From Cerioporus squamosus (lineage: Eukaryota > Basidiomycota > Agaricomycetes > Polyporales > Polyporaceae): a stretch of DNA of 64,000 nucleotides. Of the stretch, positions 33,798 to 44,279 are shown one piece after another. The notes below the pieces were generated by a model, which saw nothing but the letters and a program-made list of their open reading frames with translations, searched no databases and was not told the origin of the DNA. Position 1 is the stretch's first letter. Each line of letters starts with the position of its first letter. The position numbers were made by a program, and so were the translations under genes. The DNA lies in assembly GCA_022592435.1 (NCBI GenBank), contig JABYQS010000001.1, positions 1,054,001 to 1,118,000 of the forward strand, in the 5' to 3' direction.

Positions 33798-34857
33798 ATG
33801 GCAAGCCCCGCTCTCCTCGCGAAGAAGATCGTCTGTATAACGGGCGCTTCTCGGGGTATCGGACGGGCCTGCGCGATAGAGTGCGCGAGGCATGGCGCAA
33901 CCGGGCTCATCCTGCACTACTTCGGAGACGAGGCGACAACGAAGGAAATCCAGGCCTTGAAAGATGAGATTGAGAGCCTGCACACACATGCAAAAGTGGT
34001 CTGCGTGCCAGGTGATATAGCTCAGCGCGAGACATCGCACAAGGTACAGATGTTCGCGATCATTGATGATGAGGAAGGCTCACAGTAATCCGCAGATTGT
34101 CCAGGAAGGCGTGAAGGTGTTCAACAGAATAGGTGACCCTTTAAAGCCTCATCTTCAGTGTCGCCAATGACTGAGGTTGGTGTGCAGATGTGCTTGTCAG
34201 TAATGCTGGCATTTGCCCTTTCTCGGAATTCCTGAGTATGCCGGCGGAGGTATGGGAGAGAACACGCCAAGTCAACCTTGACGGCTCATTCTACATCACA
34301 CAAGGTCAGTCGTTGCACTGATTGACGAGGGCGAGTACTCACCATTAGCCCTCCCAACAGCGGTCGCGAACCAGATGAAGAACCAGACCCCGCAGGGCGG
34401 GTCAATAATCGGCATTTCATCCATCTCAGCCCTAGTGGGCGGAGAGTATCAAGTGTAAGTGGCACAGCACATCACTATGTCGCAGCGAGGCTCATCACCG
34501 ATTGCAGGCACTATACACCCACAAAGGCCGGCATCCTGTCGCTCATGCAGAGCGCCGCAGTTGCACTCGGGAAGTATAACATCCGCGCGAACGCGGTTCT
34601 TCCGGGTACGATTGAGACGGATATCAACAAAGATGACCTTGCGGACGCAACCAAGCGTGAAGGTATGATTAAGCGTACCGCGTTGGGGCGATTGGGAAGT
34701 GAGTCGGATTCTGTTTCCGTCCAGATTTGGAGCTAACGCGAGATCAGATCCCGACGACATCGCTGGTCCAGTCGTATTTCTTGCGAGCGATCTGTCGAAG
34801 TATGTGACCGGAGGGCAGGTCCTCGTCGATGGAGGTCTCTTTGTCAATTTGCAGTGA
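33798..34857 (+). CDS. RHA1: L-rhamnose 1-dehydrogenase-like short-chain dehydrogenase
   Basis: Exons 33798-34043, 34096-34132, 34188-34304, 34361-34454, 34508-34698 and 34748-34857 give 264 aa, normal for an [11 protein letters not shown] is the NAD(P) motif, VLVSNAG the structural NAG motif, and Ser in [11 protein letters not shown] with Y-T-P-T-K supply the catalytic Ser, Tyr and Lys. The stretches [31 protein letters not shown], and the C-terminal [11 protein letters not shown] match what I know of the Scheffersomyces L-rhamnose 1-dehydrogenase almost word for word, which is far more specific than the generic SDR pattern. Known: that enzyme oxidises L-rhamnose to L-rhamnono-1,4-lactone as the first step of the non-phosphorylated fungal pathway. 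Inferred: growth on rhamnose-containing pectin. The other pathway enzymes (lactonase, dehydratase, aldolase) are not in the window. Confidence 0.85.
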
Positions 34858-34947
34858 TGTCTACGATTGGACCAGGCATATTCTACCAGGCAATTTTCGT
34901 ATCGTCAAATGTACGTTTAGCCACACCAGTTGAAGGTTGAACGCACT

Positions 34948-35702
34948 TCATACCACACACGGGCCAAGCGCGACACCAATAACCACAGCGGGCTTCGCGT
35001 CGATGATGACTGTGACCCATCGAGCCCACTCCGGGCCAGGGTTCCTCCACGCGTGTATTGTACCTCGCTGGACGACAATGTCGCCCGGATTCTCCACGAG
35101 GGTTTCCGATCCGTCCTCCATTATGAGGATCACTTTGCCGCTGACTATCCGTGATTGCATGAATGAGTGAGTGGCCAAGGAAGTCGACCTCATCTACTCA
35201 CTCAGGATGTTGTAGTCGAGCGACGATGTCCGATGCTGATTACTGTCAGCATCTATAGGTCGTCGTGCGCGGATTACGCTCTGCGTACCATCCCAGCTGT
35301 GGCACCAGGTGCGAGGTCGGTGAAGAGAAGGTTTGTCCCTTCTTTCACGACTATCCCGAGGTCCCCGGTGGCTTCGCGAGTCGCGCCGTCCGTGCTATGA
35401 AGGAACAATCAGCTCAGATATGGCTGAATTGCTTGACATGCCCTCACTCATCGTTGGTGTCGTTAACCGGTAAAGACCCTGTTCTCCAGATTGGACCCGC
35501 CCTCACGCCTTGAAACTTCTCACTAGCCTGCCAAAGGAACGGTGTTAATGCAAGCCGTCCAGTGTTGATACCGTCAGATGCACACACTCACATGCGATTC
35601 CATCACCTTGTCGCCCTTGACTATGGCGACACCGTCTTCACGGTGCCCGGTGACGACCCGCCGTACACCGGGCAAAGGTCCCGCTGCAGAATCAGCAGAC
35701 AT
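34948..35702 (-). CDS. Small cupin-2 domain protein
   Basis: Minus-strand exons 35702-35592, 35527-35448, 35394-35289, 35235-35202 and 35144-34948 give 175 aa. VRRVVTGHREDGVAIVKGD near the N-terminus, then LDYNILISGKVILIMEDGSE, ENPGDIVVQRGTIHAWRNPG and WARWVTVIIDAKP form the two cupin motifs of a single beta barrel. The canonical metal-binding set is reduced: HAW supplies one His, but the first motif G-x-H-x-H is not present, so metal binding is uncertain. Known: fungal proteins of this type are mostly uncharacterised; related domains are found in sugar or aromatic-acid metabolism. It converges on the rhamnose dehydrogenase gene with only 90 bases between the stops. Confidence 0.82.
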
Positions 35703-36122
35703 CTGGATCTCCTGGTAAAAGCTAGATGCGTGATGTCAATGGTGGACTTCGTTGGCATCCCCGGATTTTATAGCTTTACCCGATGCTATCGATCGCACTG
35801 GGCGATGTCAGATGTCCCCGGAGCGGGCCGATCGCATGTCACTCCCGTGTCGACCTTGAAGATCGCGTGCCGCTGCACGCCGATGTAAGTAACGTACGCG
35901 AGGAAGCAGGCATTGGGAATGACGTCGTTATCTGTGCGCTGCCCGCACGTTCACTGGGACGGGGTGCGATAGTGAGCACTGAGAGTGACGCGCTCGGCTC
36001 GAGTGAGCACAATAGTACATGTATATATGCGCAGTGAACAAGAAGACGGCATCCGTATGCAAACCCCAGCACTAAGGAGCAGTATCTGCAGAGATGGTGA
36101 GTATCGCAGGGAACGGCGCGTT
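35703..36122. other. Cupin promoter / PEX16 3' flank
   Basis: 420 bases between two minus-strand genes. A TATATA-like sequence (36018-36025) occurs about 320 bases upstream of the cupin start, too far to assign with confidence. Confidence 0.4.
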
Positions 36123-37444
36123 TCAGCAGGGTAGGATGGACGCACAATAATAATACTCGTCGATCAAGGGGATCCAATCCTTCACGAAGGCGCTGAAGAT
36201 GCCAACGAATGGCGTATGGGCAGTCTTGTTGGCGAAGCTCTCCAGCTTCGGGCTGAAGCAGACACGTTACGTCAGCGCACAAGAATCCAAGCAGAAGTAT
36301 GATACCCACCGTGTCCAGGTATCCCAGATAGAACCTCTCAGTAGGTACCAAGTGATATCGCGGTCTCGTCGGGCGTATTCCGAGCGCTCTAGAGCAGAAG
36401 ACGGGCTCGGAACACGGCGGAGGTTGAGCGCGAGAAGCTCGAGTGCCAGCACAGTCATCAGAGGTTTGTTGTCCTTTCTCCCAGAGGATAACATGACAGC
36501 TGAGCAGGGCCATTAGAACGGATCGATGGCAGATTCAAGCTGAAGAAAGACATACCATACACCAGCGGGCGCATGGTGTAGATGACTTCCGAAAGCCATT
36601 CCTTCGGACTCGAGAGAGGCTTGATGAGAGAAGTCGGCGCCTTGACTGAGGACGTCGTCAAGGCTTTCGGCAGGAGGTACTCTTCCACAGGTATGGGAGA
36701 CTGTGCTGGAGGCGGCGGCGTTAGGAGGGGATGGGGAGGTAGCGCAATGTGGTTGTTCTTCAGATGTTCCGGAGTGGGGGGTACAGAGGTGGGCGGTGAA
36801 CTTGCTGCCAGCGTGGGCGACGAAGTATCCGAACCCGCAGGGATGTTTTCAGGGTCGAACTCACGCTCGGGGATGGGAGGTGACACCAAAGGACGTCGCG
36901 TGATCCGCAACAAGGCAAGGCGAAGCAATGCTCTGAACAGGATGTTGGTACTGATCACAATCTCAGGAAGACAGTACGCACTTGAGAACCTCAAGCATGA
37001 CGATGCCTCTCCACCGCGTCTTACGTGACACCTTCCTGCGGAGACCCATCTCAAGCAGCAGCTCGGTGAACCGGATCAACTCAAGAGCGCGAGCAGCCCA
37101 TTTGTAGTAGGCATTCTTGTCGCACCACGCGCGAGTGTAGCGAGTATGCGGAGAAGAGGGAAGGAGAGGCTTGTACTTGGGATCCGTGTGCGCAACCTTT
37201 GCGAGAAGAGTATCATGGTACATGCTCATGACATTGAGTATGGCCGAGACTACACGTGCTATGATCAACGCGGAGTTCAGTAACCACGACGGCAACACGA
37301 CTGACGAGCTTCTGAGGCGAGTTCCGCATCCTTGAATCTGCCGGGCAGGAGCCACGTAATTGACCTTAAGGTAGACTCGAGACTGGAGATGGTGGAGACA
37401 TGGGCGACGAGAAAGGATTCATATTGCGCAAGAGCCGAGGACAT
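36123..37444 (-). CDS. PEX16: Peroxin 16 (peroxisomal membrane biogenesis)
   Basis: Minus-strand exons 37444-37306, 37249-36982, 36932-36556, 36499-36310 and 36252-36123 give 367 aa, close to the usual 330-380. The N-terminus (YESFLVAHVSTISSLESTLR, then WLLPGRFKDAELASEAL) and the central SAILNVMSMYHDTLL are the best-known Pex16 signatures. RPLVSPPIPE, WLSEVIYTMRPLVYAVML and a C-terminal RPKLESFANKTAHTPFVGIF with WIPLIDEYYYY complete the family pattern. A Pro/Ser/Thr-rich loop of about 70 residues sits between the two hydrophobic regions. Known: Pex16 is an integral membrane protein that brings peroxisomal membrane proteins and Pex3 to the ER or peroxisome. The ATG chosen is the first one that begins the conserved domain; the frame is open upstream. 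Confidence 0.92.
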
Positions 37445-38135
37445 CGAAAAGTAAGGACAGAAGAAACAGAGGCCGGGGAACGGGGGCGAGTCGGTGGCCG
37501 ACCCGCAGGGACGTGGCGGGGATAAGCTGGTGTTGGCAGTTGAGTACAAACCACTTGCTGCAGGCCAGCGCGGGGTATGTACCGTGCTACTTGTGTGGGA
37601 ATCTCGGCCTCTGAAGCTACCCGGATGCACCTGCCTCTTCCGGACAGTGCCCACACCGTGCCGAAAACAGGTGCGACTTCCAGCCTCTCACCTCACTCGC
37701 GGGAGTACATACTCAGGACTGATACTAGCAGCAGAGATATCCGACATGTGTGGTCGCCACACGGCACCAGCTCGCAGCTGTAATTCATAAGATTGGGGCA
37801 CAGGCTTACCACGACGACCTCGCCGCCGACGCTCGTGCCCACGTTTTTCGACAGCTCAAGACCGCTCGCCGCGGGTGCACGATAGCTTTCGAAGTCGACG
37901 CGGGACATATCGATGGTGTGAACGGAGAAGGCCAGAGGCGCACGCAGATAGGCAAGCTGAAAGGACACGCACAGCCTGGACGCGTTCTGCATCGAACCGC
38001 GCGGGATTCCTGAGCCCGAGTTGCCTTGAACGTCGAGCTTGCGTCCTCCGGCATGGGGAACGAGGTGCGACACGCGCCGCACGACGCAGGCCACCCGCCA
38101 CGGGGCGTACGCAATTGGTGCACAAAGCCTAGTAG

Positions 38136-38173
38136 GGGCTGCTCAATTCTTCTGGACGCTGGACGCTGGACGC
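38136..38173 (+). repeat. Left terminal inverted repeat
   Basis: 38-base arm including three GGACGC-type tandem units; perfect inverted match to 38476-38513. Confidence 0.85.
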
Positions 38174-38475
38174 ACTGAGAGCTCGTTGATGGAGGTGATG
38201 GCCACAAGCGACAGTAGCCGAGCTCCTCCTCCTCCCTAACGGGCGCTCCCAAAATCCCTCGCAGAACACCCTCTTCCCGTGGGTTTCACGCCCTGCTGAA
38301 TCATGCAGGGAATAGCGAGGAAGGATTCACGAATGCAGCCTTTTTTCTGCATCTTCCGGCGTTTCCTACGAGGTGCTATACAGCTTTCCGTCGAGGCTGC
38401 AGCGAAGAAAGCAGGTATACTCGCCGCCTTGCCGAGTCGTCGGCTCGTATCGCTAACACCATCAAAAGGCTCTGA

Positions 38476-38513
38476 GCGTCCAGCGTCCAGCGTCCAGAAG
38501 AATTGAGCAGCCC
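38476..38513 (-). repeat. Right terminal inverted repeat
   Basis: Perfect inverted copy of 38136-38173. Confidence 0.85.
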
Positions 38514-38691
38514 TAGTAAGCGCGGTTGATACCAGATCACTCCTCCGGGGGCGTGCCTCGCTTATAATTTCGCAGGCGCGTCGGTCCCTCTCCTCCTGCC
38601 TTTTGTCCCTTCCCGCCGTCACCGCCCCCACTGCTCTGCGCTGCATTGATACCTTGCGGTCTGTAACGCCTCGACCCGCCTTCAGGCATCT

Positions 38692-40359
38692 ATGGCTTCC
38701 ACCCGACCCGCTAATCCGAGGCTCAACTACTACCAGCAGAGCCCGGTGCGCGGTCAATTGGAGAACCCAGATGGGACGACCAAGTCGGGCTGGCGATACA
38801 TACAATGCACGGACACTCCTAACGAGCTGCGGGTACGTTCCGCCCCACCATGCTCATTTTGCCCGATGCTGACTGGAACCTCAAATCAGGTCCTCATTCC
38901 GCCTCGGACGGCGCTGATCTACAGTCATCTTCTGAAGGCCGAGGTCGCAGAGCTTGCGAAGGATCAGGCTGCCAGCTGGGAGCGCATCGTTGAGATTCGA
39001 CACCTCAAAGACCGCATGATTCGCAAGTGTACCCGTCTCAGTCGCGAAACGACGCCCAAGGACAAGGCCGCTACCCATCGCGTCATGTTCCAGACGGTCC
39101 ATGCGCCTCCCGACTTCAGGTTGAAGGAGATGGAACGATGGTTCAAGGTGCAGGGCGGGGAGGTTATGAAGGGCGCGTCGGGGCCACCAGCGGCGCCCTA
39201 TTGCCGGGAATGCAGGGAATGCATGGCGCACCAAGCGCGAACGCAGGCGTATGCACAGAACCAGTCTTCGGTGCGTGCCCCGTCGTCGAGCAGGCAGGCC
39301 CCGCCCACCGAGCGCATGGCGAGGCGACAGCCTGCGCCACCCAACTCATATGCCCAACTCGGCCCCCTCCCTCCCTCGCAGGGCCAGCGTGCGCGCGGTC
39401 CTGCCCCTCCGCGCGGACATGTACGTCAAGCATCCATGCCTGCCGCGCCCGGCTATCGCCCTGCAGGCTCGCGCCCTGCGGAGGGTCGGAAGTCCTCCGA
39501 ATACTTGCGTGTAGAGCACGCCGCGCGACCAAACGTACGCTCCCCGGACCCTCTACCCATCCCGTACCGCACATGCGCCCGGTCTGCCTCACCGGAGGAC
39601 CGCGCGTTGTCCACGCCCACCGAGCTTGGTGACTCTCCCGTTCGCCGAGTGCTTGATTTGCCCATGTCCAGCAGCCCCGTTCCTGGTCCCTCCCCGTCGC
39701 CTAGGGAGTCCTCCTCGGGCACCCCGCCAAAGGTGTCGACTCCCCCGAATGGACTGCCTACTATTCATGAAGACCAGGAGCATGAGCATCGGCCTATCGT
39801 CCGCAGGCGCAGCAGCTTGAAGAAGCGGGAGAGCATGAGCCGCATCAGCGTCGCGAGCCAGTCCAAGTCCGTTGCGTGGGCGATGGACCGTGACTGGCTC
39901 GACCAGATGTCCAATTATATCAAGACGTCGAACGAGGCGGAAGTTCTGAGTGAGTGCAGTGCCACGATCGTCTCTGCCGGTGTTATTGAAGGGACCTTGC
40001 GTGCAGGCGCGGAGCTGGAGAAGCTGCGTCTGGAATACCACGACGAGATAGAGGCCATGCGTGCGCTATGTTTGCGCGTAGAAGAGTCCCAGGAGCGTGT
40101 CCGGATTGAGACGGACAACTTGCGGCGAAACGAGCAGGCCGTCAAGCTGCAAGAGAACAAGATCCTGGCGAGCAGCGAGCAGATCGAGCTGAAACAGGCA
40201 GAGTTTCAGGCGAAAGGTACGTTCCTGACCTGTTCAACCCGCTGTGCGGACGATCTGACCGCGGGACTTTCATGCTGTTCAGTGCTCGCCGTACTAGAGG
40301 AGAGCAAACGTGTCGTACAGCTGTGCGACAAGAAACGAGACATGCACGATTCTTCATGA
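38692..40359 (+). CDS. Uncharacterised protein with disordered middle and C-terminal coiled coil
   Basis: Exons 38692-38832, 38890-39949, 40007-40216 and 40283-40359 give 495 aa. Introns 1 and 2 are both 57 nt without a stop in frame and are easily read through. A compact N-terminal region (residues 1-150) has LLKAEVAELAKDQAASWERI and a Cys pair motif (YCRECRECMAHQA). Residues 160-370 are Pro/Arg/Ser-rich and look disordered, with RRRSSLKKRES basic phosphosite-like elements. The C-terminal 110 residues form a Glu/Lys/Leu-rich coiled coil (for example ELEKLRLEYHDEIEAMRALC). I recognise no named domain. The coiled coil suggests oligomerisation or scaffolding; function unknown. Confidence 0.75.
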   Translation: MASTRPANPRLNYYQQSPVRGQLENPDGTTKSGWRYIQCTDTPNELRVRSAPPCSFCPMLTGTSNQVLIPPRTALIYSHLLKAEVAELAKDQAASWERIVEIRHLKDRMIRKCTRLSRETTPKDKAATHRVMFQTVHAPPDFRLKEMERWFKVQGGEVMKGASGPPAAPYCRECRECMAHQARTQAYAQNQSSVRAPSSSRQAPPTERMARRQPAPPNSYAQLGPLPPSQGQRARGPAPPRGHVRQASMPAAPGYRPAGSRPAEGRKSSEYLRVEHAARPNVRSPDPLPIPYRTCARSASPEDRALSTPTELGDSPVRRVLDLPMSSSPVPGPSPSPRESSSGTPPKVSTPPNGLPTIHEDQEHEHRPIVRRRSSLKKRESMSRISVASQSKSVAWAMDRDWLDQMSNYIKTSNEAEVLSECSATIVSAGVIEGTLRAGAELEKLRLEYHDEIEAMRALCLRVEESQERVRIETDNLRRNEQAVKLQENKILASSEQIELKQAEFQAKGTFLTCSTRCADDLTAGLSCCSVLAVLEESKRVVQLCDKKRDMHDSS

Positions 40360-40810
40360 CCGGGTTCTGCAGAGCCGTCCCTATCCTATGCACCTCTATT
40401 CATTCATGAGATTGCACGGCGCTACTATCTTCACTTGGATGACGATATCTATGGGACACTGCTAGCCTTCCCGTTCCTATGATATGGAAATCTCGCAGCC
40501 ACCCTTTACTTACTATGGATCTGTAACATATGTAGCATAGTCTCCCTCGACTTCCTTGACAGGGAGCGGCCTTCCCGTAGGGGGTCTTTCCCGACCTCGC
40601 CCCCATGGCGCAGTCGCCGTTGTATGCCCTGGATAACATAACGTAGAGTCGATATCCCAGCTCAGTCAATGCAGTGTGTTTGTTGTACACGCGAATGATG
40701 CAATTCAACGCGTCCGACAGCCAAAAAAACAATACAAGCGATAGGTATAAAGGTATACAGAAGCTTGATGGTATCTACACAATCCAAGTGTTGACAGCGA
40801 CCCACGCGCA
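40360..40810. other. Convergent 3' intergenic region
   Basis: 450 bases between converging genes; A-rich short tracts around 40720. Nothing else recognised. Confidence 0.45.
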
Positions 40811-43117
40811 TCAGCACTCCCCGAAGAACTTGTTCTTCGGGAAAGTCTGGTGGTAGTCGTCGACCCAGGTTGTCAAGTTCGGATTCGCGTACGCCTCCGG
40901 GTAGCTACAGGTGCGCGGAACACGTCAGTGGCCACATTCTAAAGCACGAAACCATGCACGCACGTTTCGATATACGCCTTGGTCGGGAAGTTCTCCGGAT
41001 CGCAACCGATGTTGACGGCGTCGGGGTCCTGGTAAACGCGGATCCAGTCGACACGCATCGCCGTTGGGAACACGAGGTTGTCGTAGTCGACGGCACCGAA
41101 GTTCTCGGATATACCCAAGTTCATGATCAGGTACTGCGCACAAGGTCAGTCATGCCCTACGATCCCGAGTGCATTGGCACTCACCATAGGCTCTTGTGGA
41201 ACTGGCCGGTCGCTGATCTCAGCCGCATTGTCAGGTCCCATACCAGGTTGGCGGATGGTCCATGCGAGTTGCCCGTCGGTGATCCACGAGATGTACTGCC
41301 GATGATGTGAAGACGAGAACCCATATATATCTTCGAGCGACTTACTGCATCACCAACTCCTGGCCTATATTGGAAGCCATAGACGGAGTACTGCCCGCCG
41401 GAGAATTCGTAGGCTTCTTGGTCTGCAAGAACATCAGTACTAACAATGAAGAAGAAACTGCAAGCCTGACGAACTCGTCTTGGTAACGACCGAAGTGGCT
41501 TGCTGATACACGCCACCCTTGTACGAGTTCAGCTGGCTCTTCGTGTCATCGCCGAGAATCAGGTTGTCCGTTGTGTTCAGCCAACTGTATTGGTAGTTGT
41601 AAGGCTGTGACACGCGTTGTCAGCGCCAACAATCACATTCTCAGCAGGACCATATTCACATACCGCCCATTGACCGGATTGCGACACTGCGCCAACTTCA
41701 CCGCCGCCAGGGACACCGCCGATCTGTGTCATGGGTGTTCGTATCAGTTGGGGAACCAGCGATTCATGCTTGGATGACTACCTGTGCTTCGAACATGTCG
41801 ATTTCCGGCGCAGAACGGCCGATGTATTCGCCGTTCTCGTGCATCGGTCCAGGATGCGACTCCCCTGGGCAGGTACACCGCGACAGCCTTTGACCGGGCT
41901 GGTATGAGAGGGCACCACCGTGACCCTTATCGTTACCCGTGAGAGCAACGGCGGGGAGACCGTTCAACGTCTGATTCGGCGTGGTACCGACGTCGCATGC
42001 ATCGTACGTATACGGCCACTGTACAAAGCGAAGTCAGGAGGTGTGGGCACGATACCAAGAAGTGTTACACACCGTGCCGTCGGTGCTGGCACCATAGCCT
42101 GCTCGGCCGAGATTTCCCATCGCCCAGATTGCGGGCCAGAGCCCGTGAATGTTATTGAAGCCCGGCAGCTGGACGGACGTCTCAACCAACCCTCCGGTAA
42201 AGCAGAACTTGTTCCATGTCTGCATCATGCCTCCCGTGTAGTCGAGATCGTGGTTAGGCTTCTTTGAGAGCGTGATCACGAGGGAACCGTTGGCCGTAGT
42301 GATTGCCTCAGGGTCGTACCACTCCTTGTTGCCCGTAGGCCAGTAGTGTAGGTCGACAGCCTCCCAGTACGGGTCATCGCCAGGATAAAAGGTGCGTCCA
42401 TCGACGTTGAACTCGTCGCTGAAAACAAGTTGCCACTTTTGGCCGGTAACGTAGTCTTCCCTCCACTTGACCTCTTCTGGCGTGTCCTTGTCGATGAGCC
42501 CCCAGTTGCCGGGAATATCTGGAACTTGCCCGGAAGCGTTGATGCCGCCGAAATTGAAGCCGCCCATTGTAGTCAGCTTCGGCTTGGTAAAGTAAGTGAT
42601 AACAGGGTAGCCTCCGCTGTAAGGAATCGATGTGAGAAAACGGAGGACGCATGCTAGGAAATTCAATAAGACGTACAAAAGGGCGACGATACCAGCAGCG
42701 AGTATAAAAATGCAACCCAGGTTCATCAGACCGCGACCTGTCACTATACTTCCGCCCTTGTCGCTTCTGTGATCCCTCACAGGATCCGGGTTGTGCAGCT
42801 TGTCGTCGGCCTCGGGACCATCAACGTAGTGTGGGTCGAGAGGCAAAACGTACTGTGGTGCAGTCTGAACTCCTCTCGCAAAGGGGTTTGAATAGGGATG
42901 CACGTACCTTGTCGGAGATGGAGGGATGAGACGCATCATTCATGGAGGACTGCGGTATAGTTGTAAGTTAATTGGGAAGTGGCGAGGATATCTTGGCACT
43001 CACGAGCGAAGAGTGACTGCTCTGCGCACGAAGGAACCTCGGTTGAGGACCCCGAGCGTAAGCTGCTTGAGGAGGATTCCCCGACTGGGGTCCAAGAAGG
43101 TTGGCGGTAGAGTTCAT
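40811..43117 (-). CDS. KRE6: Beta-1,6-glucan synthesis protein KRE6/SKN1 (GH16 fold)
   Basis: Eleven minus-strand exons from 43117 to 40811 give 584 aa (43117-43004, 42949-42908, 42852-42677, 42616-42073, 42018-41782, 41723-41664, 41604-41475, 41422-41346, 41295-41185, 41133-40964, 40904-40811). A cytosolic N-terminus of about 85 residues precedes a single membrane anchor (GLMNLGCIFILAAGIVALLF), so it is type II. The lumenal GH16 domain contains WQLVFSDEFNVDGRTFYPGD, NIHGLWPAIWAMGNLGRAGYG and the catalytic E-I-D-M-F-E in SAPEIDMFEAQ. The C-terminus has MRVDWIRVYQ and WVDDYHQTFPKN, typical of SKN1. Known: Kre6/Skn1 act in the ER/Golgi and at the cell surface in assembly of cell-wall beta-1,6-glucan. 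Shorter than the yeast proteins (720-770 aa) because of a reduced N-terminal tail. Confidence 0.93.
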
Positions 43118-44279
43118 ATACGCGAAATCGCCCGACTGAGCGAACCAGTTCCGAAGTGCAGGAGAAGGAGGGACTTAAACACTGCCCTGGAAGCCCAAGA
43201 ATCCTAGTAAAGACCGAAAACCCGTAAGGAATGGATGGAGATGGATGAAGTTATAGTTCAAAGAGTCGTCCGCTCGAGCATTTGCAGAGGTGCCCTGGTG
43301 GTGGTCGTCGACTGTAAGTAAGCCCGGGGCAGGGCGGGGTGCCAACCTGACACCTAATTCAAACTTCTCACCTGTGGTCATCGCCCGGCCTGCATCAAAA
43401 GATGGCGACAATAGGCCGAAGGGCGTCTTCTTCCCATCGGGCACCATGGTCCATGCCCAGATCTATGTGGACTTCGTCTTGTCGATTAGCCACGGTCCCT
43501 GATCGAGTTGTTGAGCACTGTCAGTGTTGCTGCCTATATGTACCCAAATATATCGCCCCATGTCAGTTAACACCGTCCACTGCCAGCCGAACGAAATGCC
43601 AGTGAGCTCACCACAACAAACGAACTCTTCGCTGCAGCCGGCAATTTGATAATGACTCCGCATCAGCATCTTGCATGCGCATTGCAAGTGCTGTAATCGC
43701 GCCTGTAGGTTCCACATGGCAACGGAAGTAGCAGCCCTACTAGAAATGGGTCTTCCCGCAAATATCGGGCACTGGTGACCGAACGGAACCGGACTTCTCG
43801 ACCGGTGATAGCATGGAGATCTTGAGGTGGTGTCGGACTAGACGCGTGTACACTTTCCCATGTGTGCGTCAGGAGTTACAATACGGGAGAGATTCACAAG
43901 GGGACAAGGGCAACTCATGAGACTTACGAGCATGCTGGGTCGACAGGCCGGCGATGATGTTGATCGCAATTGATATTCTTCGACGCCGGCCGCATAGCAC
44001 GTGTCTCGATCGAGGCACAGCACAGATCCAGCCTGAGCGAGGATTTGAGATGGTGGGCACAGCTTCCAAACGCAAAGTCTACTACCCGACCCTATTATCC
44101 CTCTCGGAGAGTTCAGCACGATTGGATAGTGTGTACTGGGATGTACGTACAGCTAGATATCGCTACACAGGGCAAGTGAAACAGAGCAAGTTGGACGACC
44201 AAGCAGAAAGCGAAGGCGAGCAGCGCGAGGTTAGAAATGTATCAGTCCGGCATAGGGGCAAGCAAGTGAGCGGAGGATG
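43118..44279. other. Region between KRE6 and CorA genes, no gene assigned
   Basis: 1.16 kb between two minus-strand genes. A minus-strand frame at 43447-43175 begins with ATG, has a plausible GTGAGA...TTACAG intron and could be an upstream exon or uORF of KRE6, but its phase does not connect to the KRE6 frame. Otherwise no coding signal. Confidence 0.4.

Larger units (their letters stand above)
38136..38513. mobile_element. 378 bp element with 38 bp terminal inverted repeats (MITE-like)
   Basis: Positions 38136-38173 and the reverse complement of 38476-38513 are identical over 38 bases. Each arm begins GGGCTGCTCAATTCTTCTGG and ends in three tandem GGACGC(T) units. The element is flanked on both sides by TAGTA (38130-38134 and 38514-38518), compatible with a target-site duplication. 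It encodes no transposase. Either a non-autonomous DNA transposon or a cruciform/hairpin-forming regulatory or structural element. Confidence 0.6.
37445..38691. other. Divergent intergenic region with inverted-repeat element
   Basis: 1.25 kb between PEX16 and the coiled-coil gene. No coding region is supported. The distal part contains the 378 bp inverted-repeat element described separately. Confidence 0.5.

Noticed and set aside
34349..34360. Alternative earlier acceptor in the rhamnose dehydrogenase intron 3
   Set aside because: It is also in phase but adds residues absent from the known yeast enzyme and leaves a 44 nt intron; the later acceptor gives 56 nt and the conserved sequence.
31937..35702. 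A complete rhamnose-utilisation cluster
   Set aside because: Only the dehydrogenase is recognisable; lactonase, dehydratase and aldolase genes are absent and the KARI-like enzyme has no known role in that pathway.
38039..38805. Protein-coding repeat encoding AAQFFWTLDAGR in two open frames
   Set aside because: Both copies are translations of the inverted repeat arms and lie in frames with no other coding evidence.
43175..43447. Minus-strand open frame with ATG and a plausible intron upstream of KRE6
   Set aside because: Its phase does not match the KRE6 first exon and the KRE6 ATG at 43117 gives a complete protein; kept only as a possible uORF.
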